This document shows positions 9,385 through 16,431 of a stretch of 17,863 bases of DNA, piece after piece. Source of the stretch: Oscillospiraceae bacterium (GTDB lineage: Bacteria; Bacillota; Clostridia; Oscillospirales; Ruminococcaceae); NCBI GenBank assembly GCA_017828935.1, contig JAGAUG010000001.1, forward strand, positions 1 through 17,863, in the 5' to 3' direction. Under the pieces are notes generated by a model. That model searched no databases, was not told the origin of the DNA, and worked only from the letters and a program-made list of their open reading frames with translations. Each line of letters starts with the position of its first letter. Positions within the stretch are counted from its first letter, which is position 1. The position numbers and the translations under genes are program-made.

Positions 9385-9747
9385 ATGAAAGTTGCTGTTA
9401 TTGGTTCTAGATTAGCTGTTGATTTAAGTTTTGAAAGAATTCTAGAAAATCTTCCAAAAGATTGTCAAGAATTAGTAAGCGGAGGTTCAGGGGCAGTTGA
9501 TTTGATGGCTGAAGCTTTAGCTAAAAAACAAAATTTAAAGCTCAAGTGTTTCTTGCCCGAATATGAAAAATATGGTAAGTGTGCACCTTTGGTAAGAAAT
9601 ATAAAAATTATAGAATATAGTGATTTAATAATAGCTTTTTGGGATAACATATCGCATGGGACTAAGTTTGTTATAAAAGAAGCTCTGAAAAGAAATGTTC
9701 CTGTAAAAACAATTTATATTAAGTCCAAAAATTCTATTTTAAAATAA
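9385..9747 (+). CDS. Small SLOG/DUF2493-type nucleotide-binding protein
   Basis: A 120-aa single-domain Rossmann-like protein. The N-terminus MKVAVIGSR (1-9) is the nucleotide-binding strand-loop. SGGSGAVD (32-39) matches the SLOG phosphate-binding loop shared with DprA, LOG and DUF2493 proteins, and RN at 71-72 and HGT at 91-93 fit the usual second half. Proteins of this superfamily are thought to bind nucleotides or nucleotide-derived signals and often occur in mobile or defence contexts; the ligand here is unknown. A GTG two codons upstream is in frame, but AGGAAG (9374-9379) is spaced for ATG 9385, so I use that start. The neighbours (an orphan transposase domain and a permease) do not point to a function. 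Confidence 0.7.
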   Translation: MKVAVIGSRLAVDLSFERILENLPKDCQELVSGGSGAVDLMAEALAKKQNLKLKCFLPEYEKYGKCAPLVRNIKIIEYSDLIIAFWDNISHGTKFVIKEALKRNVPVKTIYIKSKNSILK

Positions 9748-9821
9748 ATTGACATAGAATAAATATAATCATATTTGAAATATTAATATTTAAATTTAAA
9801 TTTTGGGAAGGGGTTTTTTTA

Positions 9822-11165
9822 TTGAGTAATCGAGATGACACAAAAAAGTTTGGTTTGTTTACAGTCGTAATGATGATTGTTGGAGTTGTTATTGGCTCAG
9901 GAATTTTTTTCAAGAGTAGTACTATTTTGGTTGCAACAAATGGCAGTATTATTTTAGGAATAGCAGTGTTTTGCGTTGCAGCTATAAGTATTATTTTTGG
10001 TAGTTTAACTATTGCGCAACTAGCGGCAAGGACAGAAGAAACAGGAGGACTTATATCTTACGCAACAAACGAAATTAGTCCTTATGCAGGATGTGTATTT
10101 GGGTGGTATCATTTTTTCTTGGCTTACTCAGCAACGGTCGGAGTTGTTGGTTGGATAGCTACGATTTATATCGAGTCTGTTTTTGGTTTAGATTTTTCGC
10201 TAGAACAAAGACTTTTAGCAACTTTTTTAGTTATTACTGTTTGTTGTTTAATTAATATATTTGCTTCGAAAGTAGCGTCGTTATTTCAAACGTCAGCAGC
10301 AATTATAAAATTAATACCACTTATTTTAATAGCGATTTTAGGATTTGTTTTTGGTGATTTTGATAATTTTGCAACAACAACTGGACAAATTGTTGAAGGA
10401 CAAAAATTAGGTTGGTTTTCTGCGATATGTCCAATTGCTTTTGCTTATGAAGGTTGGATAGTTGCGACGACATTAACTCATAAGATAAAAAATCCAGCCC
10501 AAAACTTGCCAATAGCCTTGATTTTATCGCCGTTAGTTATTTTAGTTGTTTACATAGCCTATTTTGTTGGTATCAGTCTTTATGTTGGTCCAGAACAGAT
10601 GATGGCTATGGGAGAGTCACATATGCTTTACGCAGCTACTAATTTATTTGGAGCGTTTGGAGGAAAACTTGTTGTTGTTGCAGTTTTAATTTCGGTTTTA
10701 GGGACTTTAAACGGAAATACGATGGCTTTAGTTCAGTTGCCTTATTCTTTATCGCTTAGGGGGATGTTTCCGAAATCAGATAAGTTTTCTAAGATAAACA
10801 AAAAATTTGATTCTCCAGTTGCTTCAGGTTTACTTGGTTTTTTTGTTTCTTGTATTTGGCTTATCTTAAATTACATAGACAAAAAATATCAAATATTAGG
10901 TAATTCAGATATTTGTGAAGTAGTAGTAGTAGTTCATTATTTGTTATGTATAATGCTATATGTTAAAGTTATACAACTTACAAAAAATAAAGAAATCGAA
11001 GGGGTATTCAAAGGTTATATTGCTCCTATTATGGCTATAGTTGGTTCGGGAGTAATGTTATTTGGAGGCTTGCAAAGTCCTACGTTTATATATATGTTCG
11101 TTGTTTGTATACTAGTAATTTTAAGCGCTCTATTATTTTGGAGCAAGGCAAGCAAAAAAATTTAA
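9822..11165 (+). CDS. APC-family amino-acid permease
   Basis: The 447-aa polytopic membrane protein has about 12 hydrophobic segments. The first helix carries the APC signature GVVIGSGIFFKSS (unwound TM1 that binds the substrate amino and carboxyl groups), and helices 2-3 contain EETGGLISYA. Overall it resembles the L-type/SteT-like amino-acid exchanger branch; the substrate cannot be told from sequence alone. The start is TTG at 9822 behind GGAAGGGG (9806-9813); the first internal ATG would delete part of TM1, so TTG is preferred. pduL follows after 42 bases and may be co-transcribed, but no functional link is obvious. Confidence 0.88.
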   Translation: MSNRDDTKKFGLFTVVMMIVGVVIGSGIFFKSSTILVATNGSIILGIAVFCVAAISIIFGSLTIAQLAARTEETGGLISYATNEISPYAGCVFGWYHFFLAYSATVGVVGWIATIYIESVFGLDFSLEQRLLATFLVITVCCLINIFASKVASLFQTSAAIIKLIPLILIAILGFVFGDFDNFATTTGQIVEGQKLGWFSAICPIAFAYEGWIVATTLTHKIKNPAQNLPIALILSPLVILVVYIAYFVGISLYVGPEQMMAMGESHMLYAATNLFGAFGGKLVVVAVLISVLGTLNGNTMALVQLPYSLSLRGMFPKSDKFSKINKKFDSPVASGLLGFFVSCIWLILNYIDKKYQILGNSDICEVVVVVHYLLCIMLYVKVIQLTKNKEIEGVFKGYIAPIMAIVGSGVMLFGGLQSPTFIYMFVVCILVILSALLFWSKASKKI

Positions 11166-11207
11166 AAATTTAATATTTTTTATTATTAGAAAGGTCAGTA
11201 AATAAAG

Positions 11208-11780
11208 ATGAAAGTATTAATAGAAACTTCAGCTAGACATGTTCATCTAACAGAAAAAGATATGATAGCTTTATTTGGTGAAGGGGCGAAGCTTTCGATA
11301 AAAAAAGAACTTTCTCAACCGGGTCAATTCGCTAGTAACGAAAGAGTAACTTTGGTTGGGCCTAAAAGATCGATTGAAAACGTTATTATAATTGGTCCGG
11401 TTAGATCTAAATCTCAAGTAGAAATATCTTTAACAGACGCAAGATCTTTAGGAGTAAAAGCTCCGGTAAGATTATCTGGAGATATTAAAGATTCAGGGTC
11501 GTGTAAGTTAGTTGGACCAGCGGGAGAAGTGGAACTTAGTGAAGGGGTTATTATAGCTAAGAGACATATACACATGAGATCTCAAGAAGCGAAAGCCCAG
11601 GGTCTTAAAGACAATGATCAGGTGATGATTAAATTAGAAACCCAAGACAGGTCTTTGATATTTGATGATGTTATTATAAGAGTTGATGATAATTTTAATT
11701 TAGCGATGCACATAGATACAGACGAAGCTAACGCTGCTGGGTGTGTTTGTGGGATGTTTGGTGAAATTATAAAAAAATAA
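11208..11780 (+). CDS. pduL: PduL-type phosphotransacylase
   Basis: Phosphate acyltransferase interconverting acyl-CoA and acyl-phosphate, unrelated in fold to Pta. At 190 aa it has the compact PduL length with two related beta-barrel halves. Zinc-site motifs are visible: HVHL (His11, His13), RHIHM in the second half, and HIDTDEANA near the C-terminus. No N-terminal encapsulation peptide or microcompartment shell gene is present, so a cytosolic role as the acetyl-CoA to acetyl-phosphate step of acetate formation is more likely than propanediol use. An acetate kinase is not in the window. AGAAAGG lies upstream of ATG 11208. Confidence 0.9.
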   Translation: MKVLIETSARHVHLTEKDMIALFGEGAKLSIKKELSQPGQFASNERVTLVGPKRSIENVIIIGPVRSKSQVEISLTDARSLGVKAPVRLSGDIKDSGSCKLVGPAGEVELSEGVIIAKRHIHMRSQEAKAQGLKDNDQVMIKLETQDRSLIFDDVIIRVDDNFNLAMHIDTDEANAAGCVCGMFGEIIKK

Positions 11781-11960
11781 ATATAAAATAATATTTTATT
11801 GATATCTGGTAAGATTTGAAATATAAAAAAATAGAATTTGTTTTTGATAATTTAGTAAAAAAATCTAGAGTTTTTTTATTTAATTATGATTAATATTAAC
11901 TTAGGGATATGAAATTTTTAGATAACAAGAAAAATAGAGATAAAATATGTTTTTTATCTA

Positions 11961-11989
11961 TTGATTTTTTAAATCAGATTGTTTATAAT
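11961..11989 (+). promoter_or_regulatory. Promoter of the V-ATPase gene cluster
   Basis: TTGATT (11961-11966), 17-nt spacer, TATAAT (11984-11989). The predicted start near 11996 gives a 5' leader of about 75 bases. The rest of the 280-base gap after pduL (11781-12072) holds weak AT-only palindromes (ATAAAAT/ATTTTAT at 11783-11799) that could end the pduL transcript, and no gene. Confidence 0.6.
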
Positions 11990-12072
11990 ATCTTTAAGTT
12001 GATATTATATTTTTTTCTAGTGTGATATCTGACTGATTGACAATACTGTAAAATTTTAAGGTGGTTTTATTT

Positions 12073-12426
12073 ATGATTAATAAATTATTTTTTAAAAAAA
12101 TTAAGTTTGTAGTAGTTCCAGTTTTGTTTTTGACTACTTGTTTTATAATGAGTTCTTTTGGGTTTGCGGCGGAGCCTGAATTTGTTGCACAAGGAAATTA
12201 TGTTAGTATAGGAGCTGGTTTAGGTTATCTTGCTGCAGCTTTTGCTATCGCAGCTGGTTCAGTTGGTGCTGGGTTTGCTGTTGCTTCTTCGGCTCCTGCG
12301 GCTTTAGGCGCTTTTAGCGAGAACCCATCAGCTTTTGGTAAAACAATTGTTTTTGTTGCTTTAGGCGAAGGTGTAAGTATCTTATCTTTTATCGTTGCTA
12401 TGATGATTGTTAATAATTTAGCTTAG
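12073..12426 (+). CDS. V-type ATPase subunit K (proteolipid c ring)
   Basis: Ion-translocating membrane rotor subunit of a V/A-type ATPase. From ATG 12073 it is 117 aa: a lysine-rich hydrophobic N-terminal segment ending SSFGFAAEPE that looks like a cleavable signal peptide, then one hairpin of two glycine/alanine-rich helices. LGEGVSILSF contains the ion-binding carboxylate (Glu99), and SSAPAALGAFSENPSAFG forms the cytoplasmic loop. It is the short single-hairpin form; many V-type K subunits carry two hairpins. AAGGTGG at 12059-12065 is spaced for ATG 12073 and overlaps the GTG at 12061, so I reject the longer form. It is the first gene of a K-F-E-D cluster. Confidence 0.88.
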   Translation: MINKLFFKKIKFVVVPVLFLTTCFIMSSFGFAAEPEFVAQGNYVSIGAGLGYLAAAFAIAAGSVGAGFAVASSAPAALGAFSENPSAFGKTIVFVALGEGVSILSFIVAMMIVNNLA

Positions 12427-12466
12427 ATTTAAAAATTTTGGTATTATTTATTAACGGTGTTATTTT

Positions 12467-12775
12467 ATGAAGTTTTTTTTAATAAGTGATAATCTAGATA
12501 GTTGTAGGGGCTTTAGATTAGCTGGGATCGAAGGTGTTGTCGTAAGCGACAAAGAAGAGTTGATGGAAAATATAAATAAGTGTTTAAAAGATCCAAGTAT
12601 TGGAATAATTTTAATAACAGAAAAGTTAGTTTCGTTGGAATACGAAAAAATTTATGACCTGAAGTTAAAACACACAAAGACGCTAATAGTTGAAGTTCCG
12701 AGTCCTGGAGCGTCGTTTCAGATGACAGACTCAATAACCAGATATATAAGAGAAGCTATCGGGATCAAAATTTAA
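12467..12775 (+). CDS. V-type ATPase subunit F
   Basis: The 102 aa match the ATP-synt_F family, a small Rossmann-like central-stalk subunit that contacts subunit D and the A3B3 head. Recognisable features are the N-terminal FFLISDNLDSCRGFRLAGIE, the central GIILITEKL and the C-terminal IVEVPSPGASF followed by the ITRYIREAIG helix. The upstream ribosome binding site (ACGGTG) is weak. It lies 40 bases after subunit K and 30 before subunit E. Confidence 0.88.
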   Translation: MKFFLISDNLDSCRGFRLAGIEGVVVSDKEELMENINKCLKDPSIGIILITEKLVSLEYEKIYDLKLKHTKTLIVEVPSPGASFQMTDSITRYIREAIGIKI

Positions 12776-12805
12776 TTTATAAATTCTAAGTTTGAGGTAT
12801 TAACT

Positions 12806-13399
12806 ATGAGTACAACAGAGCAAAAGCTTAGGAAGATAGAAGAGATAATTTTAGAAAAAGCGAATTCAAAGGCTGATGATTTGATTTTTAAAGCAATGAC
12901 TCAAAAAAATGAGTTACTCGAAGAAAAAGAGATAGAAGTTTTACAAAAAAAATATAAAGAAATCAATAAAGAAACAACAGAAATTAGAAGAAAGACTACA
13001 CAATATATTTCTGATTTTGAGATAAAAAACAAGAGACAGTTGCTTTTAAAAAGAGACGAATTTTGTAATCAAATTTTTGAAAATGTTTTTGTTAAGCTTT
13101 GTAATTTTACTAAAACAGATGATTATTCTAAGATGTTTGAAAAAAAATTAAGCGAATTGAGACTAGAAAATATATCAGATATAGTTTTTTATATTAAATC
13201 TGATGACCAGATTTTGTGTGATTTAATTAAGAAAAAATTTGGAGAGAGTTTAAAAATAAAACAAGATGTTGATATAAAAATAGGTGGTCTTAAGATAGTT
13301 AATAAAAATACAGGTCTTTGTCTTGACGAAACTTTAGATACAAAGTTAATGGATCAAAGATCTTGGTTTTATTCTAACGCGCAGTTGTTAGCTTATTAA
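12806..13399 (+). CDS. V-type ATPase subunit E (peripheral stalk)
   Basis: The 197-aa protein has a long charged N-terminal helix (about 1-90, rich in Lys, Glu and Gln, predicted coiled coil) that forms the stator stalk, and a smaller C-terminal globular domain with IKIGGLKIVNKNTGLCLDET, the conserved vATP-synt_E strand region that binds the top of the catalytic head. The C-terminal phrase DTKLMDQRSW is also typical. GAGGT lies upstream of the ATG. Its partners A and B, which should carry ATP binding, are not the next genes. Confidence 0.82.
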   Translation: MSTTEQKLRKIEEIILEKANSKADDLIFKAMTQKNELLEEKEIEVLQKKYKEINKETTEIRRKTTQYISDFEIKNKRQLLLKRDEFCNQIFENVFVKLCNFTKTDDYSKMFEKKLSELRLENISDIVFYIKSDDQILCDLIKKKFGESLKIKQDVDIKIGGLKIVNKNTGLCLDETLDTKLMDQRSWFYSNAQLLAY

Positions 13400-13445
13400 A
13401 TTATAAATATTAAATTTAAATATTTTTTTGAGGAGATATTTGATA

Positions 13446-14057
13446 ATGAATCAATCAAATATAGCGCCAACAAAAGGAAATTTATTAAATATAAAACGGA
13501 CTTTGTCGCTTTCGCAACTTGGATTTGACTTATTAGACAAAAAACGAAATATTTTAATAAGAGAGATGATGTTGTTAATTGACAAGGCGAAGCAAATTAA
13601 AGACGAAATAGAGTCGACTTATTCGAGCGCTTATCTTAGCTTACAAAAAGCCAATATAGCTCTCGGGGTTTGTGAAGATATAGCCAACGGGATCAGCATT
13701 GAAGAAGGGATAGAAATATCTTTAAAGAGCGTTATGGGCGTTGATATTCCTTCGGTTGATATAAAAAATAAAGATGTTGATGTTTGTTACGGTCTTCATT
13801 CGACTAATTGTCAATTTGATGAAGCTTTTATGTCTTTTCACAAAGTTAAATTATTGACTATTAGGATGGCAGAAATCGAAAATAGTGTATATAGAATAGC
13901 TGTAGCGATAAAAAAAACACAAAGTAGAGCTAACGCACTTAGCAATATTATTATTCCGAATTTTTCGAGTAGTGTTAAATATATAACTGACGCTTTAGAA
14001 GAAAAAGAAAGAGAAGAATTTTCTAGGATGAAAGTTTTAAAAAACAAGAAAGTTTAG
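13446..14057 (+). CDS. V-type ATPase subunit D (central rotor shaft)
   Basis: The central rotor shaft that couples the catalytic head to the K ring. The 203-aa protein begins with the family hallmark APTKGNLLNIKRTLSLSQLG followed by GFDLLDKKRNILIREMM, and ends with a long helix that should pair antiparallel with the N-terminal one (KKTQSRANALSNIIIPNF is the conserved second helix). A TTG at 13428 is in frame but lies before AGGAGA (13431-13436), which is spaced for ATG 13446. In most operons subunit D follows A and B directly; here it follows E. Confidence 0.9.
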   Translation: MNQSNIAPTKGNLLNIKRTLSLSQLGFDLLDKKRNILIREMMLLIDKAKQIKDEIESTYSSAYLSLQKANIALGVCEDIANGISIEEGIEISLKSVMGVDIPSVDIKNKDVDVCYGLHSTNCQFDEAFMSFHKVKLLTIRMAEIENSVYRIAVAIKKTQSRANALSNIIIPNFSSSVKYITDALEEKEREEFSRMKVLKNKKV

Positions 14058-14060
14058 TTA

Positions 14061-14093
14061 AAATCGCCTGCTAATTATTGTGGGCGATATTTT
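14061..14093 (+). terminator. Candidate terminator after the V-ATPase cluster
   Basis: ATCGCC (14063-14068) pairs with GGCGAT (14083-14088), flanked by AAAA and ATTTT that can extend the stem. It starts a few bases after the subunit D stop. The T run is short. Confidence 0.5.
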
Positions 14094-14189
14094 AGATATA
14101 ATTTTTTGAAATTTTTTAATATAAATAGTATTTATATTTTGTTTTTGGAAATTATATTATTAAAAAAATATATAGAGAGTGATAAATAG

Positions 14190-15344
14190 ATGATATATTT
14201 AGATAATGCTGCGACGACGAAGATATTACCGGATGTTTTAGACGAGATGATGATATATCTAACAGAAGAGTACGGGAATCCGTCTAGTTTTTATGATTTA
14301 GGTCAAAGAAGTAAGATAGCGATAAATAAAGCTCGAGATATAATTGCTGAGTCGATTGGAGCGAAATCTGACGAAATTTATTTTACTTCTTGTGGGACAG
14401 AGTCTGATAATTGGGCGATAAGGGGAGCAGCATATCTAGGAAAAAAGCAGGGAAAGAATCATATAATTAGTTCTGAGTTTGAGCACCACGCGGTTTTACA
14501 TACTTTGGAGTCTTTAAAACAAGAAGGCTTTGAGATAACGCTCTTACCAGTAACTAGTGACGGATTTGTTGATTTAGAAAAATTAAAATTAGAAGTAAGA
14601 GATACTACTTGTTTAGTAACTATAATGTTAGCTAATAACGAAATAGGAACGATCCAGCCTATAGAAAAAATAAAAAAAATCTGTGAAGAAAAAAATATTT
14701 TATTTCACACAGACGCTGTTCAAGCCGTTGGAAAGATAAAAATAGATGTAAAAGAACTTGGGGTAGATATGTTGTCTATTTCGGGTCACAAGATTCATGC
14801 TCCAAAAGGAGTTGGAGCGCTTTATATAAAGTCAGGAATCAAGTTACCGAGTTATATACACGGCGGGGGTCAAGAACGAAATAAAAGAGCTGGGACTGAG
14901 AACGTAGCGTCTATTGTAGGTTTTGGTAAGGCTGTTAAAATAGCGATAGATAAGATGAGCGAAAATAATAAATATGTTTTAAATTTAAGAAATCAGTTGA
15001 TAGATTATATTTTAGAAAAGATACCGGCGACGAAATTAAACGGCGACAAACAAAAGAGATTACCGGGAAATATAAATATATCGTTCGAAGGTATCGAAGG
15101 AGAGTCTATTTTATTGATGTTAAGAAAATACGAGATTTGTGCCTCTACTGGTTCGGCTTGTACTTCGGGGTCGCTCGATCCTAGCCACGTATTATTATCT
15201 ATTGGGTTATCTCATGAGATGGCTCACGGTTCGATAAGGTTTACGATTTCGGAGCTTAATACACAAGAAGAGATAGATATAGTAAAAAAAGTCTTACCGG
15301 ATATTATAAAAAAACTTAGAGAGATGTCGCCTATTTGGAAATAA
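14190..15344 (+). CDS. iscS: Cysteine desulfurase (IscS/NifS)
   Basis: PLP enzyme that removes sulfur from cysteine and passes it as a persulfide for Fe-S cluster and thio-cofactor assembly. The 384 aa start with the class signature MIYLDNAATTKI; CGTESDNWAIRGA, EFEHHAVLHTLE and HTDAVQAVGKI are active-site strands. The PLP lysine is Lys201 in SISGHKIHAPKG, and the persulfide cysteine is Cys324 in STGSACTSGSLDPSHVL (long-loop group I type). AGAGAG precedes ATG 14190. iscU follows after 47 bases, the usual pair in Bacillota. No IscR-like regulator gene is adjacent. Confidence 0.95.
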   Translation: MIYLDNAATTKILPDVLDEMMIYLTEEYGNPSSFYDLGQRSKIAINKARDIIAESIGAKSDEIYFTSCGTESDNWAIRGAAYLGKKQGKNHIISSEFEHHAVLHTLESLKQEGFEITLLPVTSDGFVDLEKLKLEVRDTTCLVTIMLANNEIGTIQPIEKIKKICEEKNILFHTDAVQAVGKIKIDVKELGVDMLSISGHKIHAPKGVGALYIKSGIKLPSYIHGGGQERNKRAGTENVASIVGFGKAVKIAIDKMSENNKYVLNLRNQLIDYILEKIPATKLNGDKQKRLPGNINISFEGIEGESILLMLRKYEICASTGSACTSGSLDPSHVLLSIGLSHEMAHGSIRFTISELNTQEEIDIVKKVLPDIIKKLREMSPIWK

Positions 15345-15391
15345 TAAAATAATAAAAAATTTTTTTAAAAAAAAGAAAGGAATTTTAACAG

Positions 15392-15793
15392 ATGCAATAT
15401 AGCGATAAAGTTATGGATCATTTTTATAATCCTAGGAATATAGGGACGATAGAAGATCCTGACGGGGTTGGGGAAGTTGGGAACCCAAAATGTGGAGATA
15501 TAATGAAGATGATGATAAAAGTTGACAACGGTGTAATATCAGATATAAAATTCAAGACGTTTGGTTGTGGGGCTGCGATAGCAACAAGCTCGATGGGAAC
15601 GCAGATGATAAAGGGAAAGACTTTAAAAGAAGCTTGGAATATTAGTAATAAAGCCGTTGTTGAGGCTTTGGACGGACTTCCGCCAGCTAAAGTTCACTGT
15701 TCTGTATTAGCTGAGCAAGCAATAAAAGAAGCTATTAAAGATTACTGTAAAAAAAATAATTTAGATTATAAGTCTTTGGTTGCTGATATATAA
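15392..15793 (+). CDS. iscU: Fe-S cluster assembly scaffold IscU/NifU N-terminal
   Basis: Scaffold on which IscS-derived sulfur and iron form a [2Fe-2S] cluster. The 133 aa include all three cluster cysteines: Cys34 in NPKCGDIM (with the labilising Asp36), Cys59 in FKTFGCGAAIATSS, and Cys103 in PPAKVHCSVLAEQA. It is the single-domain form without the C-terminal NifU domain. AAAGGAA lies upstream of ATG 15392. It is probably co-transcribed with iscS. Confidence 0.95.
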   Translation: MQYSDKVMDHFYNPRNIGTIEDPDGVGEVGNPKCGDIMKMMIKVDNGVISDIKFKTFGCGAAIATSSMGTQMIKGKTLKEAWNISNKAVVEALDGLPPAKVHCSVLAEQAIKEAIKDYCKKNNLDYKSLVADI

Positions 15794-15814
15794 ATTGTTT
15801 GAGAAATTTTGGTT

Positions 15815-15848
15815 GTTTTATTAAAAAAATATTGTTTTTTAATAAAAC
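15815..15848 (+). terminator. Perfect AT-only hairpin between iscU and the 6S RNA promoter
   Basis: GTTTTATTAAAAAA (15815-15828) is perfectly complementary to TTTTTTAATAAAAC (15835-15848) across a 6-nt loop, a 14-bp stem. It is 22 bases after the iscU stop and directly abuts the next -35 element. The Us lie inside the stem instead of after it, so it is an unusual terminator, but its position suggests that role. Confidence 0.45.
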
Positions 15849-15850
15849 TA

Positions 15851-15880
15851 TTGATTTTTATAAGTATACTGTGTTATAAT
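15851..15880 (+). promoter_or_regulatory. Promoter of the 6S RNA gene
   Basis: TTGATT (15851-15856), 18-nt spacer, TATAAT (15875-15880), preceded by TGTG. The predicted start near 15887 lies at the base of the closing stem of the RNA. Confidence 0.65.
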
Positions 15881-15887
15881 ATAATTA

Positions 15888-16072
15888 AGTTCTAGATTAT
15901 TCGATAATATGTAGTTTTTATAATCCAACAGTTTATAATTAGGGAATTTTACTCTTATAGTGGAATGCAGACCTCCCATTGAATTGGAAGAAGGGAGCAA
16001 GAATCTATAAGGTGGATACCCACCTATCTTTAGATGGGTTTTAATTACACTACATAGCGATAATTTAGGACT
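15888..16072 (+). ncRNA. ssrS: 6S RNA (RNA polymerase regulator)
   Basis: A ~180-nt non-coding transcript with 6S architecture. The closing stem pairs CTAG-ATTAT-CG (15892-15903, one bulged U) with CGATAAT-TTAG (16058-16068), continued by ATGTAGT (15909-15915) with ACTACAT (16049-16055). A large central bubble follows, with a hairpin on its 3' side (ACCCA 16018-16022 / TGGGT 16035-16039) as known in 6S RNAs. The terminal rod pairs CTTATAG (15954-15960) with CTATAAG (16005-16011) and CTCCC (15973-15977) with GGGAG (15993-15997). 6S RNA mimics an open promoter and sequesters the housekeeping holoenzyme. It has its own promoter, is followed by TTTTTT at 16072-16077, and has no ORF. The identification rests on length and structure, not on a covariance-model score. 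Confidence 0.72.
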
Positions 16073-16102
16073 TTTTTAAATTAAATATTTAAGTAAAATT
16101 CT

Positions 16103-16129
16103 ATCCCCCGAGCTTAAGGGGGATTTTTT
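16103..16129 (+). terminator. Strong GC terminator after the 6S RNA
   Basis: ATCCCCC (16103-16109) pairs with GGGGGAT (16118-16124) with an 8-nt loop, followed by TTTTTA. It would stop any transcript running past the 6S RNA 3' end before the repeat/module region. Confidence 0.8.
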
Positions 16130-16160
16130 AGATTTTAAATCTAAAATTCTTAAAAATAAA

Positions 16161-16225
16161 ATTTGACAAGAATATTTTCTGGATTTTCGGCACTCCGGCG
16201 CCGAGAATTCTTAAATTTAAAATTC
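16161..16225 (+). repeat. 65-bp hairpin repeat, copy A
   Basis: Matches 16604-16668 at 61 of 65 positions in the same orientation. It folds into a long interrupted hairpin: AAATTT and AAGAAT (16159-16173) pair with ATTCTT and AAATTT (16207-16218), and an apical CGGCAC-TCCG-GCGCCG stem-loop (16188-16203) carries one A/C mismatch. The GC-rich tip stands out in this AT-rich DNA. It resembles a REP-type palindromic repeat. Family and copy number in the genome are unknown. Confidence 0.75.
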
Positions 16226-16248
16226 TTAAAAATAAAATTTGACAAGAA
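16218..16248 (+). repeat. Third, truncated copy of the repeat's left flank
   Basis: The 31 bases at 16142-16172 (including AAATTTGACAAGAA) recur exactly at 16218-16248. Here the hairpin half is missing and the sequence runs instead into a consensus -10, so the TTGACA of the repeat becomes the -35 of the rightward promoter at 16239. Confidence 0.8.
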
Positions 16249-16267
16249 AAAAAATTTTTGATATAAT
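16239..16267 (+). promoter_or_regulatory. Consensus promoter for the rightward (antisense) RNA
   Basis: TTGACA (16239-16244), 17-nt spacer, TATAAT (16262-16267): a full consensus promoter. Transcription would begin near 16274, at the outer edge of the module's left terminal complement, and run antisense to the small minus-strand gene. Confidence 0.8.
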
Positions 16268-16311
16268 AAAAACAAAGAAAAGATCATTAGGGTTATTTGA
16301 AACTAATCTTT
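16268..16311 (-). terminator. Terminator of the small minus-strand gene
   Basis: Read on the minus strand, AAAGAT and TAG (16303-16311) pair with CTA and ATCTTT (16279-16290), with a 3-nt bulge, followed by the T-rich TTTTCTTTGTTTTT. It overlaps the last codons and the left terminal complement, so the hairpin competes with the long-range 5'-3' pairing. Confidence 0.45.
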
Positions 16312-16315
16312 GTGG
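16273..16315 (+). repeat. Left arm of the interrupted terminal inverted repeat
   Basis: Three blocks are exactly complementary to 16494-16534: CAAAGAAAAGAT (16273-16284) with 16523-16534, TAGGGTTATT (16288-16297) with 16505-16514, and AATCTTTGTGG (16305-16315) with 16494-16504, 33 bp in all. In the minus-strand mRNA this joins the 5' leader to the 3' end. Confidence 0.85.
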
Positions 16316-16431
16316 TTAATTACTATAAAAATAATATTGATGTTTACTTGGTGTTCAATTATTGTTACATCAGTAAGCATCATTTTTATTATGTAAATAA
16401 CTAACCGTTTTAAAAGACCAGTTATTTTTTT
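16274..16431 (+). ncRNA. Putative antisense (antitoxin-like) RNA
   Basis: Inferred from the consensus promoter at 16239-16267 and a hairpin AAATAACT (16395-16402) / AGTTATTT (16420-16427) followed by TTTT, which together define a transcript of about 158 nt. It is fully complementary to the 3' untranslated part and most of the coding part of the small minus-strand mRNA. I see no ribosome binding site on this strand, so it is unlikely to be coding. The arrangement resembles RatA and SR4, which pair with the 3' regions of txpA and bsrG toxin mRNAs in Bacillus. Confidence 0.55.

Noticed and set aside
9749..9769. TTGACA plus TATAAT before the APC permease
   Set aside because: The two hexamers are only nine bases apart, too close for one sigma-A promoter.
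11208..11780. PduL as a sign of a bacterial microcompartment
   Set aside because: No shell proteins, aldehyde dehydrogenase or encapsulation peptide are present; a cytosolic acetate-pathway role is simpler.
16340..16396. Plus-strand 18-codon hydrophobic ORF (MFTWCSIIVTSVSIIFIM) inside the antisense RNA
   Set aside because: No ribosome binding site precedes it; it is better explained as the complement of the minus-strand peptide gene.
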